Shown piece after piece: positions 1-7,179 of a stretch of 64,000 nucleotides of DNA (position 1 is its first letter; each line of letters opens with the position of its first letter). Origin of the DNA: Andreprevotia sp. IGB-42. GTDB lineage: Bacteria; Pseudomonadota; Gammaproteobacteria; Burkholderiales; Chitinibacteraceae. Under the pieces are notes generated by a model. The model did not search any database. It was not told where the DNA came from and saw only the letters and a list, made by a program, of their open reading frames with translations. A program made the position numbers and the translations under genes. The stretch covers positions 1-64,000 of the forward strand of contig NZ_WXTX01000016.1 in assembly GCF_009848685.1 (NCBI RefSeq), given 5' to 3'.

Positions 1-1
1 C

Positions 2-1060
2 TCCCTCTCTGCCACCGTGCTGACGGTGCAAGTGCGGGCGCATTTCCAGTGCGATCTGAATGTACGCGCCGTGTTTGAAGCACCAACCATCGCTGCTTTT
101 GCCAGCAAACTGGGCATCAAAGATGATGAAGTACCGGCGAGCCCCGCCCCATCGGAGCGAAACTGGGTGCTGGTGGAGGACAACCTGGCCAGGCTTGATT
201 CACCTCATGTTGCTGCACACGATATCGTGCTGGTTCCCGGTGCCGGTGGCAGCGCGGAAGTGTTCAACGGTATTGCTCTGAGCTTGCCTGCCGGGCAGGC
301 AAACGTCTTTGTATTGCATCACGACGGCATCGACAATGAAGCGGACCCGCTCGGTTGCTTTGTTGCCATGGCAGAGAAATATGCACCGCAAGTCTTGCGG
401 CACAGCACGGGGCGCATCCTGTTGGCCGGGTATTGCGTAGGCGGCCTGATCGCTTTCGAAATGGCACAAGTGCTGCAGCGGCTGGGCGTTGCGGAATCGA
501 GGCTGTGCTTTATCGATACCGCCATGGTGCCCGCGGACTACACCTTCCAGCCCTTTGATGAAGCCTATTTCAAGGGTGAGTTTTTCAAGGCGATCTGCGA
601 CACCTATTCGAGAGTGGGCGACGCTGTGAGCTCACATACTTTCGATGGCATGCCACTGGAAGAATGCGTGGCTTTCGCGGTCCGGCGGATGGATTTGCAC
701 GACCCCACCGAGCATGCCATCTGGCACGCCATATTGCGGCAACGCTACCTCGCCGAGAAATATCATGCGCTGGCTACACGCAAATACTGGATCGACCACC
801 ATGCAGATGGACGCAAGTTCGGGGAGCCCGCCGGAGGGGGGCGTGAGCCGTTTATGGCCAGAATTATCGAAAGCGATGAAATAGGCTGCATGAACAGCTG
901 GGCCAATAGCTGCTTTGTCGGATCAGTCGTCGACCAGTTCGAGGGCAAGCATCTTGCGATACTGAAAAACCATGAATCGGACATTGCCAACGCGTTGTTT
1001 GAATTCATCAATACGCCAGAAATCAACGCGATGACGGAAACCGCCGAATACGACAGTTGA
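2..1060 (+). CDS. Nonribosomal peptide synthetase, C-terminal end (carrier domain end + thioesterase), partial
   Basis: Only the last 352 codons are in the window; the gene continues upstream. The first codons read SLSATVLTVQVRAHF and then FEAPTIAAFA, which matches the second half of a peptidyl carrier domain, so the Ser at codon 1 is probably the phosphopantetheine site. After a short linker comes a type I thioesterase of the alpha/beta-hydrolase fold, which would release the product from the assembly line. The nucleophile elbow is GYCVGG, with Cys (codon at 434-436) where most family members have Ser. A likely catalytic Asp is in CFIDTA, about 27 residues later, and the His is in EGKHLAIL near the end. 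A terminator and an MbtH-like gene follow. The product cannot be predicted without the upstream modules. Confidence 0.93.
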   Translation, partial: SLSATVLTVQVRAHFQCDLNVRAVFEAPTIAAFASKLGIKDDEVPASPAPSERNWVLVEDNLARLDSPHVAAHDIVLVPGAGGSAEVFNGIALSLPAGQANVFVLHHDGIDNEADPLGCFVAMAEKYAPQVLRHSTGRILLAGYCVGGLIAFEMAQVLQRLGVAESRLCFIDTAMVPADYTFQPFDEAYFKGEFFKAICDTYSRVGDAVSSHTFDGMPLEECVAFAVRRMDLHDPTEHAIWHAILRQRYLAEKYHALATRKYWIDHHADGRKFGEPAGGGREPFMARIIESDEIGCMNSWANSCFVGSVVDQFEGKHLAILKNHESDIANALFEFINTPEINAMTETAEYDS

Positions 1061-1080
1061 AGCAGTAATCATGACCAAAC

Positions 1081-1102
1081 GCCGCATGCCGATGCGGCTT
1101 TT
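1081..1102 (+). terminator. Rho-independent terminator after the NRPS gene
   Basis: A 7-bp GC-rich stem (gccgcat / atgcggc) with a 4-nt loop is followed by TTTT. It lies 20 bases after the synthetase stop and before the MbtH-like gene, so it may uncouple or attenuate transcription of that gene. Confidence 0.75.
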
Positions 1103-1128
1103 CGATGACCAACGAAAAGGAAACAACG

Positions 1129-1350
1129 ATGACTGACGAAAATATACAAGAGAGCATGCTTTATTACGTAGTGATCAATGCTGAAGAGCAATACTCGATT
1201 TGGCCTGAAAATCAGGCCATGCCAGCAGGCTGGCTGGCACAAGGTGATCCGGATTCAAAAACCGCCTGCCTGGCTTTCATCAAAACGGCCTGGACTGATA
1301 TGCGCCCGCTTGGGCTGAGGAAACAGATGGCCGCAGACCCTCTGCGATAA
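1129..1350 (+). CDS. MbtH-like NRPS accessory protein
   Basis: A 73-residue protein of typical MbtH-family length. It carries the family signature: N..EQYSIWP, then PAGW, G, and a C-terminal WTDMRPLGLRKQ. MbtH-like proteins bind adenylation domains of nonribosomal peptide synthetases and help them fold or work. The position just downstream of a synthetase gene fits this. The ATG at 1129 has an AGGA about 8 bases upstream. An in-frame ATG at 1105 is possible but sits directly behind the terminator hairpin and lacks such a site. Confidence 0.95.
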   Translation: MTDENIQESMLYYVVINAEEQYSIWPENQAMPAGWLAQGDPDSKTACLAFIKTAWTDMRPLGLRKQMAADPLR

Positions 1351-1558
1351 AGTCACGGCAATCGTGCACATTGCCGGTCGCGGATGGCGGCGCATCTGGC
1401 TACCTGCGGCAGCGTGCAATCGAATGGAACGTGGCCACGTAAACGCGGCGGTTCGATATGCGCGAGTGTTTCGCTGTGCAGCTGATGCAGCGGGCAAGGA
1501 GCGGTGTTCCCCAAGTTTCACGCCCCTGCCAGGCGCTTTCCCAGGCGGCTCTGAGCGA

Positions 1559-1924
1559 TCACCTCTTGCGCACGGGTTTTTCTATGCCTTCCGTTGGCAG
1601 ATGCCCTGCATCCAGATCCAGCGGCACTTCGCGACTGTTCGCGCCGCAGGGTACATCCTGATAAACCACACGGTTCTTTTCGTCCACGCATTTACGCAGG
1701 TTGGGGTCGACATTGGAGCGTACATCCATGGCAGGTTCTGCCCCCGAGGCATTGGCCGGCTTGGGCGGGCTTGATACACCTGTCACGGCAGAGGTAGCCG
1801 GCAAGGTTGTCGGCTCTGCGGCCAGCGGCGGGCCATCGCCATCATCATCGACAAGGCTTCTGGCCGCATAACCGCCGACGCCAACCAGAACCACCAAGAC
1901 GAGTGCAATCACGCTGCGTTGCAT
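1559..1924 (-). CDS. Small membrane-anchored protein with DUF4124-like C-terminus
   Basis: 121 residues. The N-terminus (MQRSVIALVLVVLVGVGGYAA) is a signal anchor or transmembrane helix. A low-complexity Ala/Pro/Ser/Thr stretch follows, about residues 30-65. The C-terminal part has KCVDEKNRVVYQDVPC, a Cys-pair pattern like the DUF4124 domain (a short beta-hairpin found in many proteobacterial envelope proteins). Function unknown. It is transcribed opposite to the NRPS/MbtH genes and has no obvious operon partner. Confidence 0.75.
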   Translation of the reverse strand: MQRSVIALVLVVLVGVGGYAARSLVDDDGDGPPLAAEPTTLPATSAVTGVSSPPKPANASGAEPAMDVRSNVDPNLRKCVDEKNRVVYQDVPCGANSREVPLDLDAGHLPTEGIEKPVRKR

Positions 1925-2266
1925 TGAACATCCAGATTTGGGCTGAAGCAGAAAAATAGCAGATTTGCTGCACTGTACGTATGCAGCATTTCACGATTGT
2001 GTTTGTGCCTGTATTGCAGCAAGCCAGCTCCGACAGCTACTGGCATTGTCATCGCGACGCCGACGTACGCGTCGTTCCGCGTCATTGCGGCGGCCGAAAC
2101 GCGGATCGGCCCAATGCAGGAGGAAAAGACGGGCAGATGCATTAATACCGGGTCATTGCCGGCAGTCCGGAACAACACCCCCAACCCCGGACAGCCGTGC
2201 AGCCGGCCAGCAGCAGATGGCGTGCCAGGCGCAGCATGCGGCTTCAAGCAACCTGCAATGCGTGTC
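1925..2266. other. 342-bp intergenic stretch, no gene seen
   Basis: It lies between two minus-strand genes. Open frames exist on both strands, but none has a recognisable domain, ribosome binding site or credible codon usage. I see no convincing promoter, repeat or terminator. Confidence 0.5.
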
Positions 2267-2704
2267 TCAACCCGATGCGATATTGAGCAGGCGCTGCGCT
2301 TCTTTTTCGATGGCGTTCACCGCATCGTCAAAGTGCATGGATTTATCGAAGAAATGCTCGATGCCCAGCTGGCGCGCACGCTTTTCGTACAGCGGAAAAG
2401 CATGGTTGGTCAGTACGACGCGGAATGGCGGATTATCGCTCTGGGTATTGGCGATATGGGCCAATACTTCGAAGCCGGTGCCTTCCTCCAGCTCCAGATC
2501 GATGACCGCCAGATCAAAGTGCCGGGTTTGCAATGCCACTATCGCCTGCTGCGCGGTTGCGGCGGCGCTGCGCAAGGCGACGATGCCGGAGGCACTGAAT
2601 GCTTCGATCAGCGCTTCGCGGATCAAGGGTGAATCTTCTACCAGCAGAAGGTCTACCTGCGACCGGGCGTTTGTATCTGTATGTGTGTCTTTTTGAGTAT
2701 CCAC
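2267..2704 (-). CDS. Stand-alone response regulator receiver protein
   Basis: 145 residues with a single receiver domain and no output domain. Key residues are visible: acidic pair in LLLVEDSPL, phospho-acceptor Asp in LAVIDLELEEG, Thr in RVVLTNH and Lys in HFFDKSMH. Such proteins act as phosphate shuttles or sinks, or bind partners directly. The next gene on the same strand upstream is the NarL-type regulator, about 100 bases away, and the divergent kinase follows, so all three may form one signalling system. That link is inferred from position only. Confidence 0.9.
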   Translation of the reverse strand: MDTQKDTHTDTNARSQVDLLLVEDSPLIREALIEAFSASGIVALRSAAATAQQAIVALQTRHFDLAVIDLELEEGTGFEVLAHIANTQSDNPPFRVVLTNHAFPLYEKRARQLGIEHFFDKSMHFDDAVNAIEKEAQRLLNIASG

Positions 2705-2800
2705 AATTGTCTTCTTGGGTCGCTACCGTGGACGGAATCCCGGATTGACGATCAACCTGTGATCGGGAACTGCTGTAATCGAACAAAACCCCGGAACAGC

Positions 2801-3436
2801 TCAGTTGATCAATTCGTTCTTGATTGCGTAGTAGGTCAGATCCGCGTTGGTTCTCAGGTTCATTTTTTCCAGCACCCGGGCACGGTAGGTACTGATGGTC
2901 TTCACGCTCAGGAACAGCTCGTTGGCAATCTGCGTGGGCGATTTGCCGCTGGCCAGCTTGTAAAACACCTGGAATTCACGTTCGGACAGCATTTCATGCA
3001 TGCGTTTGTCGCTGGGCTTGGTCAGCTCGCGCGCCAGCAGATCGGCCAGCTCTACCGACAGGTAGCGGCGCCCATTGCAAATGGTACGGATCGCCTTGAC
3101 GATCTCGTCCGGGCCGGAATCCTTGGACAGGTAACCGCGGCAGCCCGAGCGGATCAGATTGAGCGCGTATTGTTCTTCCGAATAGCCGCTCAGGATCAGC
3201 ACGGCCAGCTCGGGCCGGATGCGCTGCAGGTCACGCAGTGTATCCACGCCGTTTTTGCCGGGCATGGAGATATCCAGGATGACCACATCAAAATCCTGCT
3301 TGCGAACGAGTTCCAGCGCTTCCATACCGGTCGCCGCCTCACCGGTTACCGCAAGGTCGTCTTCCAGTTCTATCAGGGAGCGCAAACCGGAGCGAACGAT
3401 ACTATGGTCGTCCACTAGCAAAATGCGTTTCTTCAT
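2801..3436 (-). CDS. NarL/FixJ-family two-component response regulator
   Basis: 211 residues. The N-terminal receiver has RILLVDDHS, phospho-acceptor Asp55 in VVILDISMPG and Lys in YLSKDS. The C-terminal LuxR-type helix-turn-helix runs from LSEREFQVF to ISTYRARVLEKM. The ATG at 3436 gives the normal family N-terminus (MKKRILLVDDH). The gene is divergent from the histidine kinase at 3733, its likely partner. The region between them holds an inverted repeat that could be its own binding site. Confidence 0.95.
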   Translation of the reverse strand: MKKRILLVDDHSIVRSGLRSLIELEDDLAVTGEAATGMEALELVRKQDFDVVILDISMPGKNGVDTLRDLQRIRPELAVLILSGYSEEQYALNLIRSGCRGYLSKDSGPDEIVKAIRTICNGRRYLSVELADLLARELTKPSDKRMHEMLSEREFQVFYKLASGKSPTQIANELFLSVKTISTYRARVLEKMNLRTNADLTYYAIKNELIN

Positions 3437-3538
3437 TGCATGATTCCAACGAGTAAAAAGATAAGCGTCTGCATCATGGTGCAAGGGCCGGCTTTGCAGC
3501 CTGACTTGCATTTGGTTCACACCAGGCGTGCCGGTGTT

Positions 3539-3553
3539 ATGTGTCCTACACAT
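3539..3553. promoter_or_regulatory. Inverted repeat in the divergent regulator/kinase intergenic region
   Basis: Perfect 6-bp arms (atgtgt / acacat) are separated by cct. It sits between the divergently transcribed response regulator and kinase genes, a usual place for an autoregulatory operator. Function is inferred. Confidence 0.4.
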
Positions 3554-3630
3554 GGGGCAGCGTATTTGCGCCTTGGCACTACTCTAACGGCACCTCAGGC
3601 CATGGCCTATCCCGCCACTGCTGAAGGTTA

Positions 3631-3650
3631 TGTAGGAATAATCTCACACA
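3631..3650 (+). promoter_or_regulatory. GTAGGA-type motif upstream of the kinase gene
   Basis: TGTAGGAATAATCTCAC lies about 100 bases before the kinase start. A similar element (CGTAGGACGAATACTGAT on the minus strand, 5481-5499) lies upstream of the entericidin gene. The shared part is GTAGGA-N2-AAT. It may be a site for the neighbouring NarL-type regulator; this is inference. Confidence 0.35.
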
Positions 3651-3732
3651 TCAACAAGGCATCACTGCCAGAAGAAATGAGGCCAGTCCTTTACACTGTG
3701 ATGTCACTAAAGTCTTGGGCAGGAGCATCTCA

Positions 3733-5175
3733 ATGCTGAAAGCAGCAGCCGTGGTTCGGAAACTGCTCGAAACACTCCAGTCAATCGGTCGCAAAGGCCA
3801 GGTCCGTCTGGCCTTGTGCGTGGTCGCCATCATTGTCGCCGCCACGCTGGCAGACAGCTGGCTGCAGCTTGCACTGAAAGAAAACGTCAAGATCCTCGCT
3901 GCACGCGAACGCATTATCGCACTGCACGAATTGAATCTGTCGCTGGTTATTGCCGAATCGGCGGAGCGCGGTTTCCTGATCAATGCCAATGATCGCTACC
4001 TGCGGGTTTATGATCAGGCTGTAGGACATGCGCGCAACCAGTTGGGCACGCTGGAAGACAAATATCGCGCGCAAGCGGCATTGCCCGATGCGCCTGAAGG
4101 GCGTGCCACGCAGGTGCAGATGCTCTCGACGCAAACCAACCGGAAGCTCACCGAGCTTGACCTGTCGCTGGGCTTTGCACGTCGCGGGGATTTCGCCCGT
4201 GCACGCGAGACTGTCGGTGCAGAGGCCGATTTCCAGCAATCGCAGCAACTGATCCGCGATATCCAGTCACTCATCAATATCGAAACGATCGAACTGGCGC
4301 AATTGCGCAGTCAGCGCCTCACCATGATCACCATCCTGCGCGTGGCCATTTTTCTGGGCTGGATGATGGTACTGGCGGTCAGCATCTGGGTACTGCTGTG
4401 GATGTCGGGCGAGATCGAATCGGGCAACCGCAATGCCAACCGGCTGTCCGAGCGCCAGGAAGAACTGGATGCGCTGGTGCAGGAGCGCACGGAACAACTG
4501 GAAAACCTGTCGCTCGAATACCAGGCCAGCGTGGAAAGCGACCGCGCCACGCTGGCGCGCGAGCTGCATGACGAACTGGGCTCCATCCTGACCGCCACCA
4601 AAATGGATATCTCCTGGATACAGCGCCAGCTCAAGGAGGTGCAGCCCGCCATCACCGAAAAACTGCAGCGCATGCTGCGCAACCTGGATCAGGGCATCCA
4701 GTTCAAGCGGCGCGTGGTGCAGGATCTGCACCCTACCCTGCTGACCACTTTCGGGCTGATTCCGTCCTTGCGCTCGCTGATCGAGGAAGCGGCGCAGCGC
4801 AACCAGTGGACACTGAACCTGGTATTGCCGGAAGACAGCGTGGACGCGGGCGAAGTACTGAACCTGATCTGTTACCGCATCGTGCAGGAATCGCTGAACA
4901 ATTCCACCAAGTACGCCCGGGCAGCGGAGGTCAGCGTCAGCTTGCTGATCGACGATGAGCACATCAAGCTGGATATCGAAGACAACGGTGTCGGCGTTGA
5001 CCTGTCCACGCTGACCGGAGAATCACACGGGCTGCGCGGTATCCGGCAACGCGTGATGGCCACTGGTGGCCGGCTGGATATCCAGAGCGAACCGGGCAAT
5101 GGCTTCCATACTTCCGTACTGCTGCCGCTCAAGGCGCGCCACCGCAAAAAAACAGCACCTTTCGGTGCTGTCTAG
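3733..5175 (+). CDS. CHASE3-type sensor histidine kinase (HisKA_3 family)
   Basis: 480 residues. One transmembrane helix at about 24-44, a helical CHASE3-like periplasmic region (about 45-195, containing ESAERGFLINAND, typical of CHASE3), a second helix at about 200-222, then a coiled coil. The HisKA_3 phospho-acceptor is His279 in ARELHDELGS. The ATPase domain has N-box QESLNNSTKYA and G-box DNGVGVDL. This kinase family pairs with NarL/FixJ-type regulators, which fits the divergent gene at 2801. The ATG at 3733 is preceded by AGGAG at 7 bases. The last codons double as a terminator hairpin for the opposite strand. Confidence 0.95.
   Translation: MLKAAAVVRKLLETLQSIGRKGQVRLALCVVAIIVAATLADSWLQLALKENVKILAARERIIALHELNLSLVIAESAERGFLINANDRYLRVYDQAVGHARNQLGTLEDKYRAQAALPDAPEGRATQVQMLSTQTNRKLTELDLSLGFARRGDFARARETVGAEADFQQSQQLIRDIQSLINIETIELAQLRSQRLTMITILRVAIFLGWMMVLAVSIWVLLWMSGEIESGNRNANRLSERQEELDALVQERTEQLENLSLEYQASVESDRATLARELHDELGSILTATKMDISWIQRQLKEVQPAITEKLQRMLRNLDQGIQFKRRVVQDLHPTLLTTFGLIPSLRSLIEEAAQRNQWTLNLVLPEDSVDAGEVLNLICYRIVQESLNNSTKYARAAEVSVSLLIDDEHIKLDIEDNGVGVDLSTLTGESHGLRGIRQRVMATGGRLDIQSEPGNGFHTSVLLPLKARHRKKTAPFGAV
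5145..5171 (-). terminator. Terminator of the entericidin gene, embedded in the kinase 3' end
   Basis: On the minus strand an 8-bp stem (acagcacc / ggtgctgt, 4-nt loop) is followed by seven T residues. It lies 30 bases past the entericidin stop and overlaps the last codons of the plus-strand kinase gene. Confidence 0.8.
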
Positions 5176-5200
5176 GGGAAGGCGGTAGAAGGCGCGAGGT

Positions 5201-5335
5201 TTACTTCGACTTGTCTGCCGCGTCTTCGAGTTTTTCTCCGCCCTTCTGGATATCCTGGCCAGCACCCTTGACGGTGTTGCAGGCGGCCAGCGAGGAAGCG
5301 ATCAGCAGCATGGCAAGCGCGATGAAGCGTTTCAT
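5201..5335 (-). CDS. Entericidin A/B family lipoprotein
   Basis: 44 residues: a short signal peptide with lipobox SLAAC, then the family core CNTVKGAGQDIQKGGEKLE. Entericidins are tiny cell-envelope lipoproteins, in E. coli a toxin/antidote pair tied to stationary-phase lysis; most bacterial homologues are uncharacterised. The gene has its own terminator and a GTAGGA-type motif about 150 bases upstream. A second family member lies at 22656-22784. Confidence 0.92.
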   Translation of the reverse strand: MKRFIALAMLLIASSLAACNTVKGAGQDIQKGGEKLEDAADKSK

Positions 5336-5480
5336 GGTCATTCTCCTTTGCAATCAGTTGTGCAGTTTGTGCAGGGCAGCGGTCAGACCACTGCCTTGAG
5401 ATTGACTGTACTGATCGCGGTGTCATTGCGCTGTCATCAGCAGCACCCTCATCGGGTCAGACTAGGCTGACAAACGCATT

Positions 5481-5499
5481 TATCAGTATTCGTCCTACG
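5481..5499 (-). promoter_or_regulatory. GTAGGA-type motif upstream of entericidin
   Basis: Read on the minus strand, CGTAGGACGAATACTGATA resembles the element at 3631-3650 before the histidine kinase. It lies about 150 bases upstream of the entericidin start. Confidence 0.35.
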
Positions 5500-5611
5500 C
5501 CGGCTCGCGTTTTTCACTGGTACGGCAAAATTCACGCCCCGCTTATCCTGACAGCATATTGATCCATGGCGTTTGCCCGGCGGCAAGCGGATGAAACAAG
5601 GAGAGCGCACC

Positions 5612-5935
5612 ATGCAAACCAGCAAAACCCAATCCCGACTGACTATGCGGGCCGCCCGTGCAATGGCTGTGTTGTTGGCCAGAACCAGCTTGTGCGCCGA
5701 TTGCGCGGCACTGCTGAAAACGCCCGGTGCAGCACGTGTGCCCGGCCACTTGAAACTGCAGGGGCCGGAGCATCAGGAAGCCGGTATCTCCTACCGTCAC
5801 TACCAGTGCGAAACATGCAACCGCAAGTGGTCGCAAGGCAGCGATTCGCTGAAGGGGGCATATCGATGGACATTGCAGGCACTGCCGAACAAGCACCTGG
5901 CATCGTATAACCGTCTGCCAGCCATGGTCAGCTAA
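5612..5935 (+). CDS. Hypothetical protein with zinc-ribbon-like Cys pairs
   Basis: 107 residues, not recognised as a named family. Two Cys pairs (CADC and CETC, about 40 residues apart) resemble a zinc ribbon, with an aromatic YRHYQCETCNRKW around the second pair. No signal peptide is evident. The ATG at 5612 is preceded by AAGGAG at about 8 bases, which favours it over the upstream ATG at 5591. An 11-bp hairpin follows the gene. Confidence 0.75.
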   Translation: MQTSKTQSRLTMRAARAMAVLLARTSLCADCAALLKTPGAARVPGHLKLQGPEHQEAGISYRHYQCETCNRKWSQGSDSLKGAYRWTLQALPNKHLASYNRLPAMVS

Positions 5936-5962
5936 AGCCCCTGGCTTTGCGCTGATCGACCG

Positions 5963-5987
5963 GATGCCCTGCACCATGCAGGGCATC
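5963..5987 (+). terminator. Hairpin after the zinc-ribbon-like gene
   Basis: An 11-bp perfect stem (gatgccctgca / tgcagggcatc) with a 3-nt loop lies 27 bases after the stop codon. The T tail is weak (gtcattt), so termination is likely but not certain. Confidence 0.5.
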
Positions 5988-6122
5988 GTCATTTCCACCC
6001 TGGCTGCAGGAAATAATCAACGACAGCAGCTGCCATTGCCCACGTTCATCTGCGTGTGTTCACGAGATTGCCACGATCCACGCCTAGCATACCCAGCGAT
6101 AGTCTGCCCCTGAGGATATGCA

Positions 6123-7040
6123 ATGAACTCGAATAACGAAGAACTGGTCCGGCGCATTCACCGCGATCTGGCTGATCACTACGACGAAGAGCTGGAACTC
6201 GAGCTGGAAGACAGCGCTATCGACACCCTGTTCGGACATGAAGTGACAGACGGGCTCGACGAGGAGCAAGTACAGCGCCGCCGCTATTTCCACGAGCTGT
6301 TCCGCCTGCAGGGCGAGCTCGTCAAGCTGCAGAGCTGGGTACAGCAGACCGGCCACAAGGTTGTGATCATTTTTGAAGGGCGCGATGCGGCCGGCAAAGG
6401 TGGCGTGATCAAGCGCATCACCCAGCGGCTGAACCCGCGTGTGTGCCGCGTAGCCGCGCTACCCGCACCGAATGATCGCGAGCGCACGCAGTGGTACTTC
6501 CAGCGTTATGTGTCGCACCTGCCGGCAGCAGGCGAAATCGTGCTTTTCGACCGCAGCTGGTACAACCGTGCCGGCGTGGAAAGGGTGATGGGTTTCTGTA
6601 CCGACGACCAGTACGAAGAGTTTTTCCGTACCGTACCGGAATTTGAAAAGATGCTGGTCCGCTCCGGCATCCAGGTAATCAAGTACTGGTTCTCCATCTC
6701 CGACGAGGAGCAACACCTGCGCTTCCTCGGCCGCATCCATGATCCGCTCAAGCAATGGAAGCTGAGCCCGATGGATCTTGAATCACGCCGCCGCTGGGAG
6801 GAATACACCAAGGCCAAGGAAACCATGCTGGAGCGCACGCATATCGAGGAAGCACCATGGTGGGTAGTGCAGGCGGTGGACAAGAAAAAAGCCCGCCTCA
6901 ATTGTATCCATCACCTGCTGAGCCAGATGCCGTACGTGGAAACCGAACACTCCGCCATCGTGCTGCCGGAGCGTCAGCGCCACGACGATTACGTACGTCA
7001 GCCAGTGCCAGACAATATGGTGGTTCCGGAAGTATATTGA
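6123..7040 (+). CDS. ppk2: Polyphosphate kinase 2 (PPK2)
   Basis: 305 residues, one PPK2 domain. It has Walker A FEGRDAAGKGG, the following TQRLNPR and APNDRERTQWYFQRY, and the lid/Walker B region FDRSWYNRAGVERVMGF. PPK2 enzymes transfer phosphate between polyphosphate and nucleoside di- or monophosphates in the cytosol. The N-terminal 60 residues are acidic (many Glu/Asp). A strong terminator separates it from a Pit-type phosphate transporter gene, so the two are neighbours in function, though not clearly one operon. The subclass cannot be decided from sequence alone. Confidence 0.95.
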   Translation: MNSNNEELVRRIHRDLADHYDEELELELEDSAIDTLFGHEVTDGLDEEQVQRRRYFHELFRLQGELVKLQSWVQQTGHKVVIIFEGRDAAGKGGVIKRITQRLNPRVCRVAALPAPNDRERTQWYFQRYVSHLPAAGEIVLFDRSWYNRAGVERVMGFCTDDQYEEFFRTVPEFEKMLVRSGIQVIKYWFSISDEEQHLRFLGRIHDPLKQWKLSPMDLESRRRWEEYTKAKETMLERTHIEEAPWWVVQAVDKKKARLNCIHHLLSQMPYVETEHSAIVLPERQRHDDYVRQPVPDNMVVPEVY

Positions 7041-7068
7041 AGCACGCCCTGACCCACGCATCATCCGG

Positions 7069-7108
7069 TAAGCCGGCTGCCCGGTGGCGCGGCCGGCTTA
7101 CTTGTTTT
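7069..7108 (+). terminator. Terminator after ppk2
   Basis: A 9-bp stem (taagccggc / gccggctta) with a 14-nt loop is followed by CTTGTTTTTG. It lies 29 bases past the ppk2 stop. Confidence 0.75.
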
Positions 7109-7179
7109 TGTCATGTGCAGGTAGAAAAGTTGTAACCCGGCAAGTCGATGATGCTGGCATCCCCTGCCGGAGTTTCCTC

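Noticed and set aside
1997-2632. Plus-strand frame of about 210 codons across the gap and the receiver gene
   Set aside because: Half of it is antisense to the receiver gene; no family match and no start signal.
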